DNA from: Pontimicrobium aquaticum
Lineage (GTDB): Bacteria > Bacteroidota > Bacteroidia > Flavobacteriales > Flavobacteriaceae
Assembly: GCF_005047595.1 (NCBI RefSeq)
Contig: NZ_SUPL01000002.1
Coordinates: 248,001-312,000, forward strand
Direction: 5' to 3'
DNA: 64,000 nt
The position numbers and the translations under genes were made by a program. The notes beneath the pieces were generated by a model, which was not told the DNA's origin, ran no database searches, and saw nothing but the letters and a program-made list of their open reading frames with translations. Positions 44,387-53,600 of the stretch are shown here, piece after piece (the first letter of the stretch is position 1; every line of letters begins with the position of its first letter).

Positions 44387-45541
44387 TTATTCGCTTATTA
44401 CTTTTATTTTCTTTTTAACTTCTTCAGCTATTCTTCGTGCTTCATTTATGTTTTCATGTACAATGGTTACATGACCCATTTTTCTAAATGGACGCGTCTG
44501 TTTTTTGCCATAAATATGAGGTGTTACGCCATCCATAGCCATGATAGACTCAATATTTTTATAGACAACATTTCCAGTATAATCTTCTGCTCCAACTAAG
44601 TTTACCATAATGCCTCCAACTTTACTGTCGGTTTTTCCTAGAGGTAGATTTAATACAGCTCTTATGTGTTGTTCAAATTGCGAGGTATAACTAGCTTCAA
44701 TAGTATGGTGTCCTGAATTATGAGGCCTAGGAGCTACTTCGTTTATTAAAATGTCATCGTCTTCAGTTTGAAACATTTCTACGGCCAATAAACCTACGTG
44801 CTTAAAAGCTGCTGAAGCTTTTAAAGCAATCAATTCTGCTTTTAAAGCCACTTCTTTTGAAATTCTTGCAGGACAAATAACATATTCTACTTGGTTAGCC
44901 TCTGGATGAAATTCCATTTCAACTACTGGATATATTTTTACCTTTCCATCAGCATTTCTTGCAACAATGACAGAGAGTTCGTTTTTAAAAGGAATTAATG
45001 TTTCTGTAATGCATTCTACATTTGGCAATTCTTCAAGATCAGAATGGGATTTCACTACTTTTACGCCTTTACCATCATATCCAAACTGTGCACTTTTCCA
45101 AACAAAAGGGAACTCGAGGGTTTGGTGCTCGATAGCTGTTAGTATTTCGTCTTTATAGGCAAATCTTGAAAAAGGAGCAGTGGGCAAGTTATTATCTACA
45201 TAAAATAGTTTTTGTTTTGCCTTGTTTTGAATAGTTCGTAAGGTTTTAGACGTAGGATATACTTTAATACCTTCTTTTTCTAATTTTTCGAGTGCATTAA
45301 CGTTAACATTTTCAATTTCAATAGTTAGTACATCTACATTCTTTCCAAATTGATACACAGTATCAAAATCCATTAAATCGCCTTGTACAAATTCGTTACA
45401 AGCAATTTTACAAGGAGCTTCATTACTAGGGTCTAAAACACAAGTATGAATATCGAATTTTCGAGTATCGTTAAGTAGCATTTTACCAAGTTGGCCACCA
45501 CCTAAAATACCTAATTTAAATTGAGAAGAAAAATAATTCAT
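44387..45541 (-). CDS. purK: N5-carboxyaminoimidazole ribonucleotide synthase PurK
   Basis: 384 residues, ATP-grasp enzyme. KLGILGGGQLGKML begins the Rossmann-like part; FPFVWKSAQFGYDGKGVKVV is the ATP-grasp lysine loop, and INEVAPRPHNSGHHTIEA carries metal and substrate residues. It makes N5-CAIR from AIR, bicarbonate and ATP and is followed by purE. A -7 element (TATTTTTG on the minus strand, 45577-45584) lies 36 bases before the start. Confidence 0.97.
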   Translation of the reverse strand: MNYFSSQFKLGILGGGQLGKMLLNDTRKFDIHTCVLDPSNEAPCKIACNEFVQGDLMDFDTVYQFGKNVDVLTIEIENVNVNALEKLEKEGIKVYPTSKTLRTIQNKAKQKLFYVDNNLPTAPFSRFAYKDEILTAIEHQTLEFPFVWKSAQFGYDGKGVKVVKSHSDLEELPNVECITETLIPFKNELSVIVARNADGKVKIYPVVEMEFHPEANQVEYVICPARISKEVALKAELIALKASAAFKHVGLLAVEMFQTEDDDILINEVAPRPHNSGHHTIEASYTSQFEQHIRAVLNLPLGKTDSKVGGIMVNLVGAEDYTGNVVYKNIESIMAMDGVTPHIYGKKQTRPFRKMGHVTIVHENINEARRIAEEVKKKIKVISE

Positions 45542-45576
45542 TTTAAACTATTGCCTTGTTTTTGCATTTAGCATTG

Positions 45577-45584
45577 CAAAAATA
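45577..45584 (-). promoter_or_regulatory. Candidate -7 promoter element for purK-purE
   Basis: The minus strand reads TATTTTTG, an exact TAnnTTTG match, upstream of purK. Confidence 0.45.
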
Positions 45585-45650
45585 CATTTTAATATTGAAC
45601 CATTTTCTAAAAACATAAATCAAAATATCGTTTAAACTTAATCAATTGAT

Positions 45651-45658
45651 TATCTTTG
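45651..45658 (+). promoter_or_regulatory. Candidate -7 promoter element for the HPT-Adk gene
   Basis: TATCTTTG matches TAnnTTTG and lies 21 bases before the GTG at 45680. It argues against a start at the in-frame TTG at 45656, which would lie inside the promoter. Confidence 0.5.
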
Positions 45659-45679
45659 CCTCTTTCAAAATTTATTAAG

Positions 45680-46789
45680 GTGATAAAGCTTCATAACAAA
45701 TACTTCAAACCATTTATTTCTGAACAAGAAATTGATGAAGCAGTTTCAAAAATGGTAGACGAAGTTTTAGCAGATTTAGGTGATGAGATTCCTGTGTTTG
45801 TAGGGATTTTAAATGGCTCGTTTATGTTTGTGAGTGATTTTGTAAAAAAGTATCCAAAACCTTGTGAAGTTACTTTTATAAAATTAGCGTCCTATGAAGG
45901 CGTAAAATCTACCGAAGACATTCAGCGCCTTATTGGATTAACACAAGACTTAACAGGTCGAACTGTAGTAATTCTTGAAGATATTATTGATACAGGAAAC
46001 ACGCTTGAGGAAGTCCACAGAATTTTTAAAAATGAAAATGTAAAATCATTGTTAATCGCTACATTGTTTTACAAACCAGAAGCTTATAAAAAAGATTATA
46101 AATTACATTATATAGGTATAGAAATTCCTAATAAATTCATAGTAGGATACGGATTAGACTACGATGGACTAGGTAGAGATATACCAGAAGTTTACCAAAT
46201 AAAGACCACGCAACACATGACAAACCTAGTATTATTTGGGCCTCCAGGCGCAGGAAAAGGTACCCAAGCTGAATTTTTAAAAGAAACATATAATTTAGTT
46301 CACATTTCAACAGGAGATGTTTTTAGATACAATATTAAAAACGAAACTGCATTAGGAACTCTAGCTAAATCGTATATGGATAAAGGACAATTAGTCCCAG
46401 ACGAGGTCACTATTAAAATGCTAAATGCCGAAGTAGAGAAGAACTCGGATGCTAACGGTTTTATTTTTGATGGGTTTCCACGTACAGAAGCACAAGCAAA
46501 AGCACTTGATGAGTTAATGGAAGATAAAGACTCTAACATTAATGCCATGATAGCTTTAGAGGTTGATGATGAGGTATTAGTAAAAAGACTGTTAGAAAGA
46601 GGTAAAACAAGTGGTAGAGCAGATGATGCTGACGAAAGTATTATTAGAAACAGAATTGCAGAATATTATAGTAAAACAGCAGTTTTAAAAAACTATTATT
46701 CTGCTCAAAATAAATACTTTGGAGTAGATGGTGTAGGAAGCATTCAAGAAATAACAGAGCGTTTAAACAAAGTGGTGGATGCACTGTAA
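45680..46789 (+). CDS. Hypoxanthine phosphoribosyltransferase-adenylate kinase fusion
   Basis: 369 residues from GTG (VIKLHNKYFKPFISE). Residues 1-175 are an HPT: FVGILNGSFMF and the PRPP loop VVILEDIIDTGNTL. Residues 180-369 are adenylate kinase: LVLFGPPGAGKGTQAEF (P-loop), GFPRTEAQAKALDE and GRADDADESIIRNRI. The kinase has a short LID without the zinc-binding insertion. Both sets of motifs are complete, so one chain would salvage purine bases and balance adenine nucleotides. The kinase part begins at an in-frame ATG (46218), so separate internal initiation is also possible. Confidence 0.92.
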   Translation: MIKLHNKYFKPFISEQEIDEAVSKMVDEVLADLGDEIPVFVGILNGSFMFVSDFVKKYPKPCEVTFIKLASYEGVKSTEDIQRLIGLTQDLTGRTVVILEDIIDTGNTLEEVHRIFKNENVKSLLIATLFYKPEAYKKDYKLHYIGIEIPNKFIVGYGLDYDGLGRDIPEVYQIKTTQHMTNLVLFGPPGAGKGTQAEFLKETYNLVHISTGDVFRYNIKNETALGTLAKSYMDKGQLVPDEVTIKMLNAEVEKNSDANGFIFDGFPRTEAQAKALDELMEDKDSNINAMIALEVDDEVLVKRLLERGKTSGRADDADESIIRNRIAEYYSKTAVLKNYYSAQNKYFGVDGVGSIQEITERLNKVVDAL

Positions 46790-46825
46790 ATAGGGTTTCA
46801 CTTTTTTAATAAAATTAATTAATTT

Positions 46826-46847
46826 GATTCCTGCTAATGCAGGAATC
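46826..46847 (+). repeat. Perfect hairpin before obgE
   Basis: GATTCCTGC, loop TAAT, GCAGGAATC. A perfect 9-base inverted repeat with no T-run on the plus strand, so probably a dispersed palindrome and not a terminator. It lies 13 bases before the obgE ATG. Confidence 0.6.
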
Positions 46848-46860
46848 TTAATATAAAGAC

Positions 46861-47859
46861 ATGACAGAGGGCAATTTTGTTGATTATGTAAAAATCTTTG
46901 CTTCTTCCGGAAACGGAGGCAAAGGTTCTGTGCATCTTCATCGCGAAAAATATATTACAAAAGGAGGGCCTGATGGTGGTGACGGAGGACGTGGTGGTCA
47001 TGTTATTATTAGAGGAAACGAAAACCTATGGACCTTATATCACCTAAAATTTAAAAAGCACTTTAAAGCAGGACATGGAGGTCATGGGAGTAAAAGTAGA
47101 AGTACAGGAGCCGATGGAGAAGATGTGTTTGTAGATGTACCACTAGGAACGGTTGTAAGAGATACCGAAACCAATGATATTCTTTTTGAAATAACGGAGC
47201 ATAACGAAGAAAAAATTTTATGTGAAGGAGGTATGGGCGGACGAGGTAATTGGCATTTTAAAAGCTCAACAAACCAAACACCACGATATGCCCAACCTGG
47301 AATTCCATTAGAAGAAAAACGTGTTACTATTGAGTTAAAGCTTTTAGCTGATGTTGGTTTGGTTGGATTTCCTAATGCTGGAAAATCTACCTTACTTTCA
47401 GTGATTACTTCTGCAAAACCAAAAATTGCTGATTACGAGTTTACAACGCTAAAACCAAATTTAGGTATTGTTGAATATAGAGATTATCAGAGTTTTGTGA
47501 TGGCAGATATTCCAGGAATTATCGAAGGTGCTGCCGAAGGAAAAGGTCTTGGACATTACTTTTTAAGGCATATTGAGCGTAATTCCATTTTGTTGTTTAT
47601 GATTCCAGCTGATGCTGACGATATACATAAGCAATACGATATTTTACTTGATGAATTACGACGTTACAACCCAGAAATGTTAGATAAAGAACGCTTTATT
47701 GCCATTTCTAAAAGCGATATGCTAGACGAGGAGTTAAAAGCTGAATTAAAACAAGAGTTAGACAATAATTTACCAATAGATTATATGTTTATTTCTCCTG
47801 TAGCACAGGAAGGAATAACACAACTTAAAGACAAATTGTGGCAAATGTTAAATTCTTAA
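46861..47859 (+). CDS. obgE: Ribosome-associated GTPase ObgE/CgtA
   Basis: 332 residues. The glycine-rich Obg fold covers about 1-158 ([31 protein letters not shown]), followed by the G domain with [12 protein letters not shown], switch [17 protein letters not shown] and SKSD. There is no long C-terminal OCT domain, as in other Bacteroidota. It acts in late 50S assembly. It lies 71 bases after the HPT-Adk gene. Confidence 0.97.
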   Translation: MTEGNFVDYVKIFASSGNGGKGSVHLHREKYITKGGPDGGDGGRGGHVIIRGNENLWTLYHLKFKKHFKAGHGGHGSKSRSTGADGEDVFVDVPLGTVVRDTETNDILFEITEHNEEKILCEGGMGGRGNWHFKSSTNQTPRYAQPGIPLEEKRVTIELKLLADVGLVGFPNAGKSTLLSVITSAKPKIADYEFTTLKPNLGIVEYRDYQSFVMADIPGIIEGAAEGKGLGHYFLRHIERNSILLFMIPADADDIHKQYDILLDELRRYNPEMLDKERFIAISKSDMLDEELKAELKQELDNNLPIDYMFISPVAQEGITQLKDKLWQMLNS

Positions 47860-47869
47860 ATTTGTTGCT

Positions 47870-48574
47870 ATGAGAGCATTCATAAAGAGTTTTGTAGAAT
47901 TTAATGACAATAAACTAAGCAGATGGTTTGCTTTTTTCATTCAAGCACTTATTTTACTCTCATTAATTACTTTTTCGGTTGAAACTTTACCAAATTTACA
48001 ACCTCAAACACAAGCAGTTCTAAGAGTTATAGAAATTTTCTGTGTTGTCGTTTTTACTATAGAATATGTTTTAAGAATTTATGTCGCAGATAGTAAGCCA
48101 AGGTTTATTTTTAGCTTTTTTGGACTCATTGATCTTATTGCTATTTTACCTTTTTACTTATCGTTTGGAGTTGATTTACGTTCCTTAAGAGCCTTACGTT
48201 TTTTACGATTATTTAGAATTTTAAAATTGGTTCGCTATAACAGGGCAATGAACCATTTTGTAAGAGCTATAAAATCTGCAAAAGAAGAAATATTGCTATT
48301 TATATTTATCACATTAATGCTTATTTACTTTTCGGCAGTAGGTATTTACTATTTCGAAAACGAAGCGCAACCAGAGCATTTCACGTCAATTTTTGATAGT
48401 TTATGGTGGGCAATAATTACATTGACAACAGTTGGTTATGGTGATGTGTATCCAATTACCGTTGGAGGCAAAGTGTTTACGTTTTTCATATTAATGATAG
48501 GTTTGGGTATTGTGGCAATTCCAACAGGAATTATTTCATCAGCTTTAACACGTTCGGTTGATAAAAAGGAATAA
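47870..48574 (+). CDS. Voltage-gated-type potassium channel
   Basis: 234 residues. Six hydrophobic segments are arranged as S1-S6; S4 carries the repeated arginines of LRSLRALRFLRLFRILKLVR; the pore has LWWAIITLTTVGYGDVYPIT with the TVGYGD potassium filter. No cytoplasmic regulatory domain follows. The gene starts 10 bases after obgE. Potassium selectivity follows from the filter; voltage sensing from the S4 arginines is likely but unproven. Confidence 0.92.
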   Translation: MRAFIKSFVEFNDNKLSRWFAFFIQALILLSLITFSVETLPNLQPQTQAVLRVIEIFCVVVFTIEYVLRIYVADSKPRFIFSFFGLIDLIAILPFYLSFGVDLRSLRALRFLRLFRILKLVRYNRAMNHFVRAIKSAKEEILLFIFITLMLIYFSAVGIYYFENEAQPEHFTSIFDSLWWAIITLTTVGYGDVYPITVGGKVFTFFILMIGLGIVAIPTGIISSALTRSVDKKE

Positions 48575-48605
48575 TTTTTGATTAACTTTAGTAAAATTTT
48601 AGTTG

Positions 48606-49127
48606 ATGAAAAAGATATTAGCCCTACTTACTTTAATTGTTGTTACATCTTGTGCATCCATTTATGTGAATTACGATTATGAAAAGCAAACAGATTTCAC
48701 TAAATACAAAACGTATAACTACTATTCTGATATCGATACAGGATTAACGGAGTTTGATACCAAACGATTATTGGATGCTTTAGATGAAACTTTACTACTT
48801 AAAGGCTTGACACTATCTGATAACCCAGACTTCTTTATAGATATCACAAGTTCCGAATTTCAGAATAATCAAAGAAACTCTGTAGGTGTTGGAGTTGGTG
48901 GGTCTGGACGTAATGTTGGTGGAGGTATTTCTATTGGCTTACCGATTGGACAACCTAAATTGAGCAGACAAATAGTGTTCGATTTTCATGATGAAAATGG
49001 TATTGGTTTGTTTTGGCAAGCTGTAAGCGAGTCGGGATACAACCCAAATGCATCTCCTGAACAAAAAGAGGCTCGTATCAAGGCTATTGTCGAAAAAGTA
49101 TTGAAAGGATTTCCTCCTAAACAATAA
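48606..49127 (+). CDS. DUF4136 lipoprotein
   Basis: 173 residues from the ATG at 48606. Lipoprotein signal with lipobox VVTSCAS (cysteine at about 17). VNYDYEKQTDFTKYKTYNYYSD and the later IDITSSEF and glycine-rich GVGVGGSGRNVGGGISIGLP are typical of DUF4136 proteins, and LFWQAVSESGY with the KIVEKVLKGFPPK end fits as well. Function is unknown. The family is probably outer-membrane or periplasmic. Confidence 0.85.
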   Translation: MKKILALLTLIVVTSCASIYVNYDYEKQTDFTKYKTYNYYSDIDTGLTEFDTKRLLDALDETLLLKGLTLSDNPDFFIDITSSEFQNNQRNSVGVGVGGSGRNVGGGISIGLPIGQPKLSRQIVFDFHDENGIGLFWQAVSESGYNPNASPEQKEARIKAIVEKVLKGFPPKQ

Positions 49128-49162
49128 TATGCTTCTTGTTAACTAGCTGTTAAACAGTTTTT

Positions 49163-49170
49163 TATTTTTG
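49163..49170 (+). promoter_or_regulatory. Candidate promoter of the DoxX-family gene
   Basis: TATTTTTG at 49163-49170 matches TAnnTTTG; a TTG at 49136 lies 24 bases before it, close to the -33 position, which makes this one of the fuller promoter matches in the window. Confidence 0.5.
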
Positions 49171-49211
49171 TAGTTTCTAGTATCTTGAGCTAGTAAACTA
49201 ACTAATTAACC

Positions 49212-50501
49212 ATGAGTAACATTTCAGTAAGTACTTCTAAATGGTCTGTACTAGAACGTTTAGGCTTTAGATTCAGCTTTCTTTATTTTATACTTTATAT
49301 TGTTTTTCAAAATAATGGAGCCTATCCATTTTGGGGCGTTTTAATGAAATATCCAACTCAACTATTACATAAGTTCATTCCTTGGGTTGGGAAAAACATA
49401 TTAAATCTATCTTACGAGATAACCACTTTTACTAATGGAAGCGGAGATACAACTTATGATTATGTATTAGTTTTTACCATATTTATAACTGCTATTTTTG
49501 GTACAATTATATGGTCTCTATTAGATAGAAATCGTATTAATTATACTAAACTGTATTATTGGCTTACAGTGGCAATGCGTTTTTATGTAGGATTAATGCT
49601 AATAAATTACGGATTGGTAAAAGTAATTAAACTACAATTTCCAGAACCAGCATTTTACAGACTTATAGAACCTTATGGTGACTCGTCTCCAATGGGATTA
49701 GCTTGGACATTTTTAGGGTTTTCGAAAGGCTATAATTTATTTATGGGAATCGCCGAAGTTGCTGCTGTGCTATTATTGTTTAGAAGAACTTTAACCTTTG
49801 GATTGATTATCACTTTAATGACAACTGCTAATGTGATGGCAGTAAATTACTTTTATGATGTTCCAGTGAAGCTATTATCAACCCACTTGGTTTTAATGAC
49901 CTTATTTTTGTTGTTAAAAGATTTTAAAAAGCTATGTACTTTCTTTTTTACTAGCAATCCGGTTAGTTTATCTGTGATAAAACAACCTGCAAAAGAAGGT
50001 AATAAATCCTTACGATTAGTTTCAAGAATTATAAAAGGACTGGTTTTAGGTTATGTTACAATATTTGGTTTTATTAACTTAACAAAATCACAAAAAATGT
50101 ATGGCTCTAAAGCCCAAAAACCGGATCTATATGGCTTAATAAAGATTACCCATTTTGAAAAAAATGGAGATACAATTTCAACAGATGTGAATAATTATGA
50201 GCGATGGCGATATATAATTTTAGAAAGAAAAGGAAGTGCTCAAATTTATAATATTGATAAGTCGAGACTGTTTTTTAAATCAGAGATTGATACGCTGGCA
50301 TCAGAACTGAAATTTACGAGTTATTCAGATTCAACCGATTCATTTATTATTACTTATACAAAGGAAAACAATAAGTTTAGTTTTGAAACTGTATTTAAAA
50401 ATGATTCTATAAAAGGTAGCGGAAGAATACTAACCAAAGACAACTTTATCCTTACTAATCGTGGTTTTAATTGGATTAACGAACGTCCGTTTAATAGGTA
50501 A
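49212..50501 (+). CDS. DoxX-like integral membrane protein
   Basis: 429 residues. About seven or eight hydrophobic segments cover the first 280 residues; FYVGLMLINYGLVKVIKLQFPEP and AWTFLGFSKGYNLFMGIAEV resemble DoxX/SURF4-type proteins. The last 150 residues are soluble, beginning after LVLGYVTIFGFINLTKSQK, and appear to form a beta-rich domain (YNIDKSRLFFKSEIDTLASE). No cofactor site is visible and the role is unknown. Confidence 0.7.
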   Translation: MSNISVSTSKWSVLERLGFRFSFLYFILYIVFQNNGAYPFWGVLMKYPTQLLHKFIPWVGKNILNLSYEITTFTNGSGDTTYDYVLVFTIFITAIFGTIIWSLLDRNRINYTKLYYWLTVAMRFYVGLMLINYGLVKVIKLQFPEPAFYRLIEPYGDSSPMGLAWTFLGFSKGYNLFMGIAEVAAVLLLFRRTLTFGLIITLMTTANVMAVNYFYDVPVKLLSTHLVLMTLFLLLKDFKKLCTFFFTSNPVSLSVIKQPAKEGNKSLRLVSRIIKGLVLGYVTIFGFINLTKSQKMYGSKAQKPDLYGLIKITHFEKNGDTISTDVNNYERWRYIILERKGSAQIYNIDKSRLFFKSEIDTLASELKFTSYSDSTDSFIITYTKENNKFSFETVFKNDSIKGSGRILTKDNFILTNRGFNWINERPFNR

Positions 50502-50516
50502 GAGAGGTTGTGTTTT

Positions 50517-50626
50517 GTCATTACGAGGAACGTAGTGACGTGGTAATCTACTATTAATAATAACTAACAGATTGCTTCACTTCTCGATACAATTCCTCAT
50601 TTTTTCGGAATCACTCAAAGTGACAA
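50517..50626 (+). repeat. Dispersed long repeat between convergent genes
   Basis: Starts GTCATTACGAGGAACGTAGT and contains CTTCTCGATACAATTCC, ending CACTCAAAGTGACAAACTT. It mixes motifs of the 25089 and 27088 units and lies between the converging DoxX-like and alpha-2-macroglobulin genes. Confidence 0.7.
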
Positions 50627-50647
50627 ACTTAAAATACTACTAACTGA

Positions 50648-53600
50648 TTACTGATTACTGCCCACTGAAATCCTCACACCTTCACTATGACTACTAAATT
50701 CTGGAGCATACATACTTTGTATGGTTGTAATACCATTACTCATGTTTCCAGCATTGTTCACGCGTAAATCATATTCAAATACATACACGCCTTTTGGTAA
50801 ATAGTCAAAAAAGAAATTAGTGCTTGCATCTTTGGTACTTTCATAATAACCCAATCCATCTTGCCATTTGTATTGAGACAGCACATTTATAGGTTCCAAT
50901 CCTGAAGCTCGCATATCTTTCATGTGAATGAACTCCATGTTTCTGTCGCTTCGTAACTCAATACGAACCCTTACCAAATCTCCAACTTGTAATTTCGTGT
51001 CAGACGTTATTTCGGTAATTTCTTCACCTTTGTCTGTATTGGTTTTTAGGAAGAGTTTTTTATTCAATTTTAAAGGCGTTTCAGCTGAAGTAATCTTATC
51101 TAAATCCTCAAAATACTGCCAATACAAACTTCCCCAAGCAATACCATCACCTTTTTTGGTAAGTTTTACGTCTGCCATTTTTGGTGTCACTTCATTACCA
51201 TTCCAAGATGCTTTATAATAACCTGTTCCAGCTTCTACTTTTACATTTTCAAGCTTTGATGGATTAATGTTTTGTCCACCCAAAACCACATCAACCATAT
51301 CTGTAACGCTTAACCAATCGCTTCCTTGAAGCAATAAGGCATAAACCGCTTCGGTAGTAGCTTTGGTGGTTTTCCATTGGTTGGTTTGTTTGTTTTTAAG
51401 GAGCCAGATTTTTAGGTTGTCAATGGTTTCAAGATTCTTCGCTTCGCTCTGAATGACATTACCAACTTCGGAGAATACTTCAATCATTAGTGCTTGCGTT
51501 TCAATTGGCGCTTGATACCAATACCATGAATTGGTGTTTTCTTTCCAATACATGCCTAATTCGTTTGAAGTGAGGCTGTTTTCTTTTAAGGATTTTAAAA
51601 TTTTTGCTGAAGTCTTGTTATCATCCATTCTATTGACCACTAAGGCCATCAGTCCTTTTGCATACAATGAACGCGATAACCAATATTTCTTTATTTGAGA
51701 ATGGTAATACGCTGTGATGTCTTCCACTTCTTTTGATTTCTCAATATCACTAAAGAAACTTCGCATATACAAATAATGCAATTGTGTATAACTTAAATGG
51801 TCTTTGCTGAGATCGACATCTTTATTGTATTTGGTGATGTCTTTGTATTCTTTTACGAATTCTGAATCTAAATATTGGATTGCTTTTTGAATCATGTTAG
51901 ATTCTTCACTTTCGTTCAGAATGACATTTAGTTGTTTTAAGTGCCCAAAACCAGAAATGATGTGCTGCGTGATATATCTGTTTTCATAACCACCATTAAA
52001 CCAAGCCCAAGCACCAGAAGCCATTTGATTATTTTGCAACTTTCGTAAAGCCGATTGCAATTTGTTATTCATTTTGTTGAGGTCGAATAGCAGAGCAATA
52101 CGTTTTTTCTGTTCGGTTTCGCTTTGAGCATCACGTAACCAAGGCGTTTCTTGAATTAAAATAGATTTAAGTTCTTCATTCTTTTCAAGATTACTAATTA
52201 ATGCATCTTGAGATGCCCATTGATTAAATACCTCCTGAATTCTCGGATTGCTATTCGCAATATGACTTGCTAGAGCATTGGCATAATAGCGCGAGAATGT
52301 TTGCTCATTACACTCATAAGGATATTCCATTAGGTAAGGCAAGGCTTGTACAGCGTACCAAGCAGGATTGCTTGTCATTTCAAGCGTTAACTTATGGTGC
52401 TTTAAAGTTGTTGAGATGTTGGTTTTTAGCTTATCTAGAGAGAATGTTCTGATTTCGTTACTTCTAATCCACATTGGTAAGGTTTCAGTCACTAATAGTC
52501 TGTTACTTAACACTGGAAGTGCATTTTGTTCACCATCACTAAAATCACCAGCTTTTGCTATGACTTTGTATTGCACTGCTTGTACTGTGTATGGAATGTC
52601 CAATTGCCAAGAGACTTGTGAGTTGCCTTTGGCGTCAATAGAAAAGCTTTGTGTAATATTGGTGTCTTCGAGAGCCTCAGACACCAATTTGTTTGTAATA
52701 TCTTTACCAGAAATGGCGTCTGTCAATTCCAACTTAGCCTGTCCAGTTAGTTGTTTCTCAGTAAGATTTGCAATTTTAGTACTAATAGTAATTTGGTCGC
52801 CTTCACGTAAAAAGCGTGGTGCATTAGGTATGACCATTAATTCTTTTTGTGTTACTGTTTCTAGTTGTGTGACTGCACTTTCTAACGTTTTGGTATGTGC
52901 CACTAGTTGCAATTTCCATTTGGTTAAGGCTTCTGGTGTGGTAAAACTAAAGGTGACATTGCCTTCAGCATCTGTTTGTAAATGCGGAAAGAAAAAGGCA
53001 GTTTCTTGAAGGTTTGTTCGGATTTTAATGGTTCCAAAATCAGATTTATCTTTTAAAGTTTCTAGACTTGGTGGTTTAGGATAATTAGAGTTAGGCTCAA
53101 CTTTTTTCATTAATTTTTCTCCGCTTGAAACTACAACCTCATCTAATTTTTCATTATCATCATTTACTTTCATGAAAGCAACTTCTTCAATTTCTTCTTC
53201 TAAAACTTGAACTCCTGTTACTTTCCTACTTAAAGCTCTAACTAAATTATTATGACCAAAAGAAAACCCAAACCAATTTAATTGGTCATATTGTTGCGTT
53301 TTAAATTGATGATAAGCAGTTCTGTCTTGCTGTATTCTAAAGTTTACGTTTCCAAAACCTTGTCTAGCATTTCTATTGGAGAAACTTCTATATATTGGAT
53401 TTTGAATAGGATTAAAGTTCCATTGATGTTGTCTAAATTTATCTAAAGAGGCATCATACATACTTGCTAATAATTCGGCAGCGACTTTATCGCCTTTAGG
53501 GCCTTTAATTTTAAAACTCCAAGTTTCATCAGTTCCTGGTTGTAGCTTGTCTCTAAAGGTTAGCGTTTCAATATCCAAATCGGTTTTAGGATAAGGCACA

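Noticed and set aside
45656-45679. TTG at 45656 as the start of the HPT-Adk gene.
   Set aside because: It overlaps the TATCTTTG promoter element, and the family N-terminus begins with (M/V)IKLH at 45680.
50517-50626. AACTAACAG inside the repeat as a TetR site.
   Set aside because: No second arm is present and it lies between two convergent genes, where an operator has no promoter to act on.
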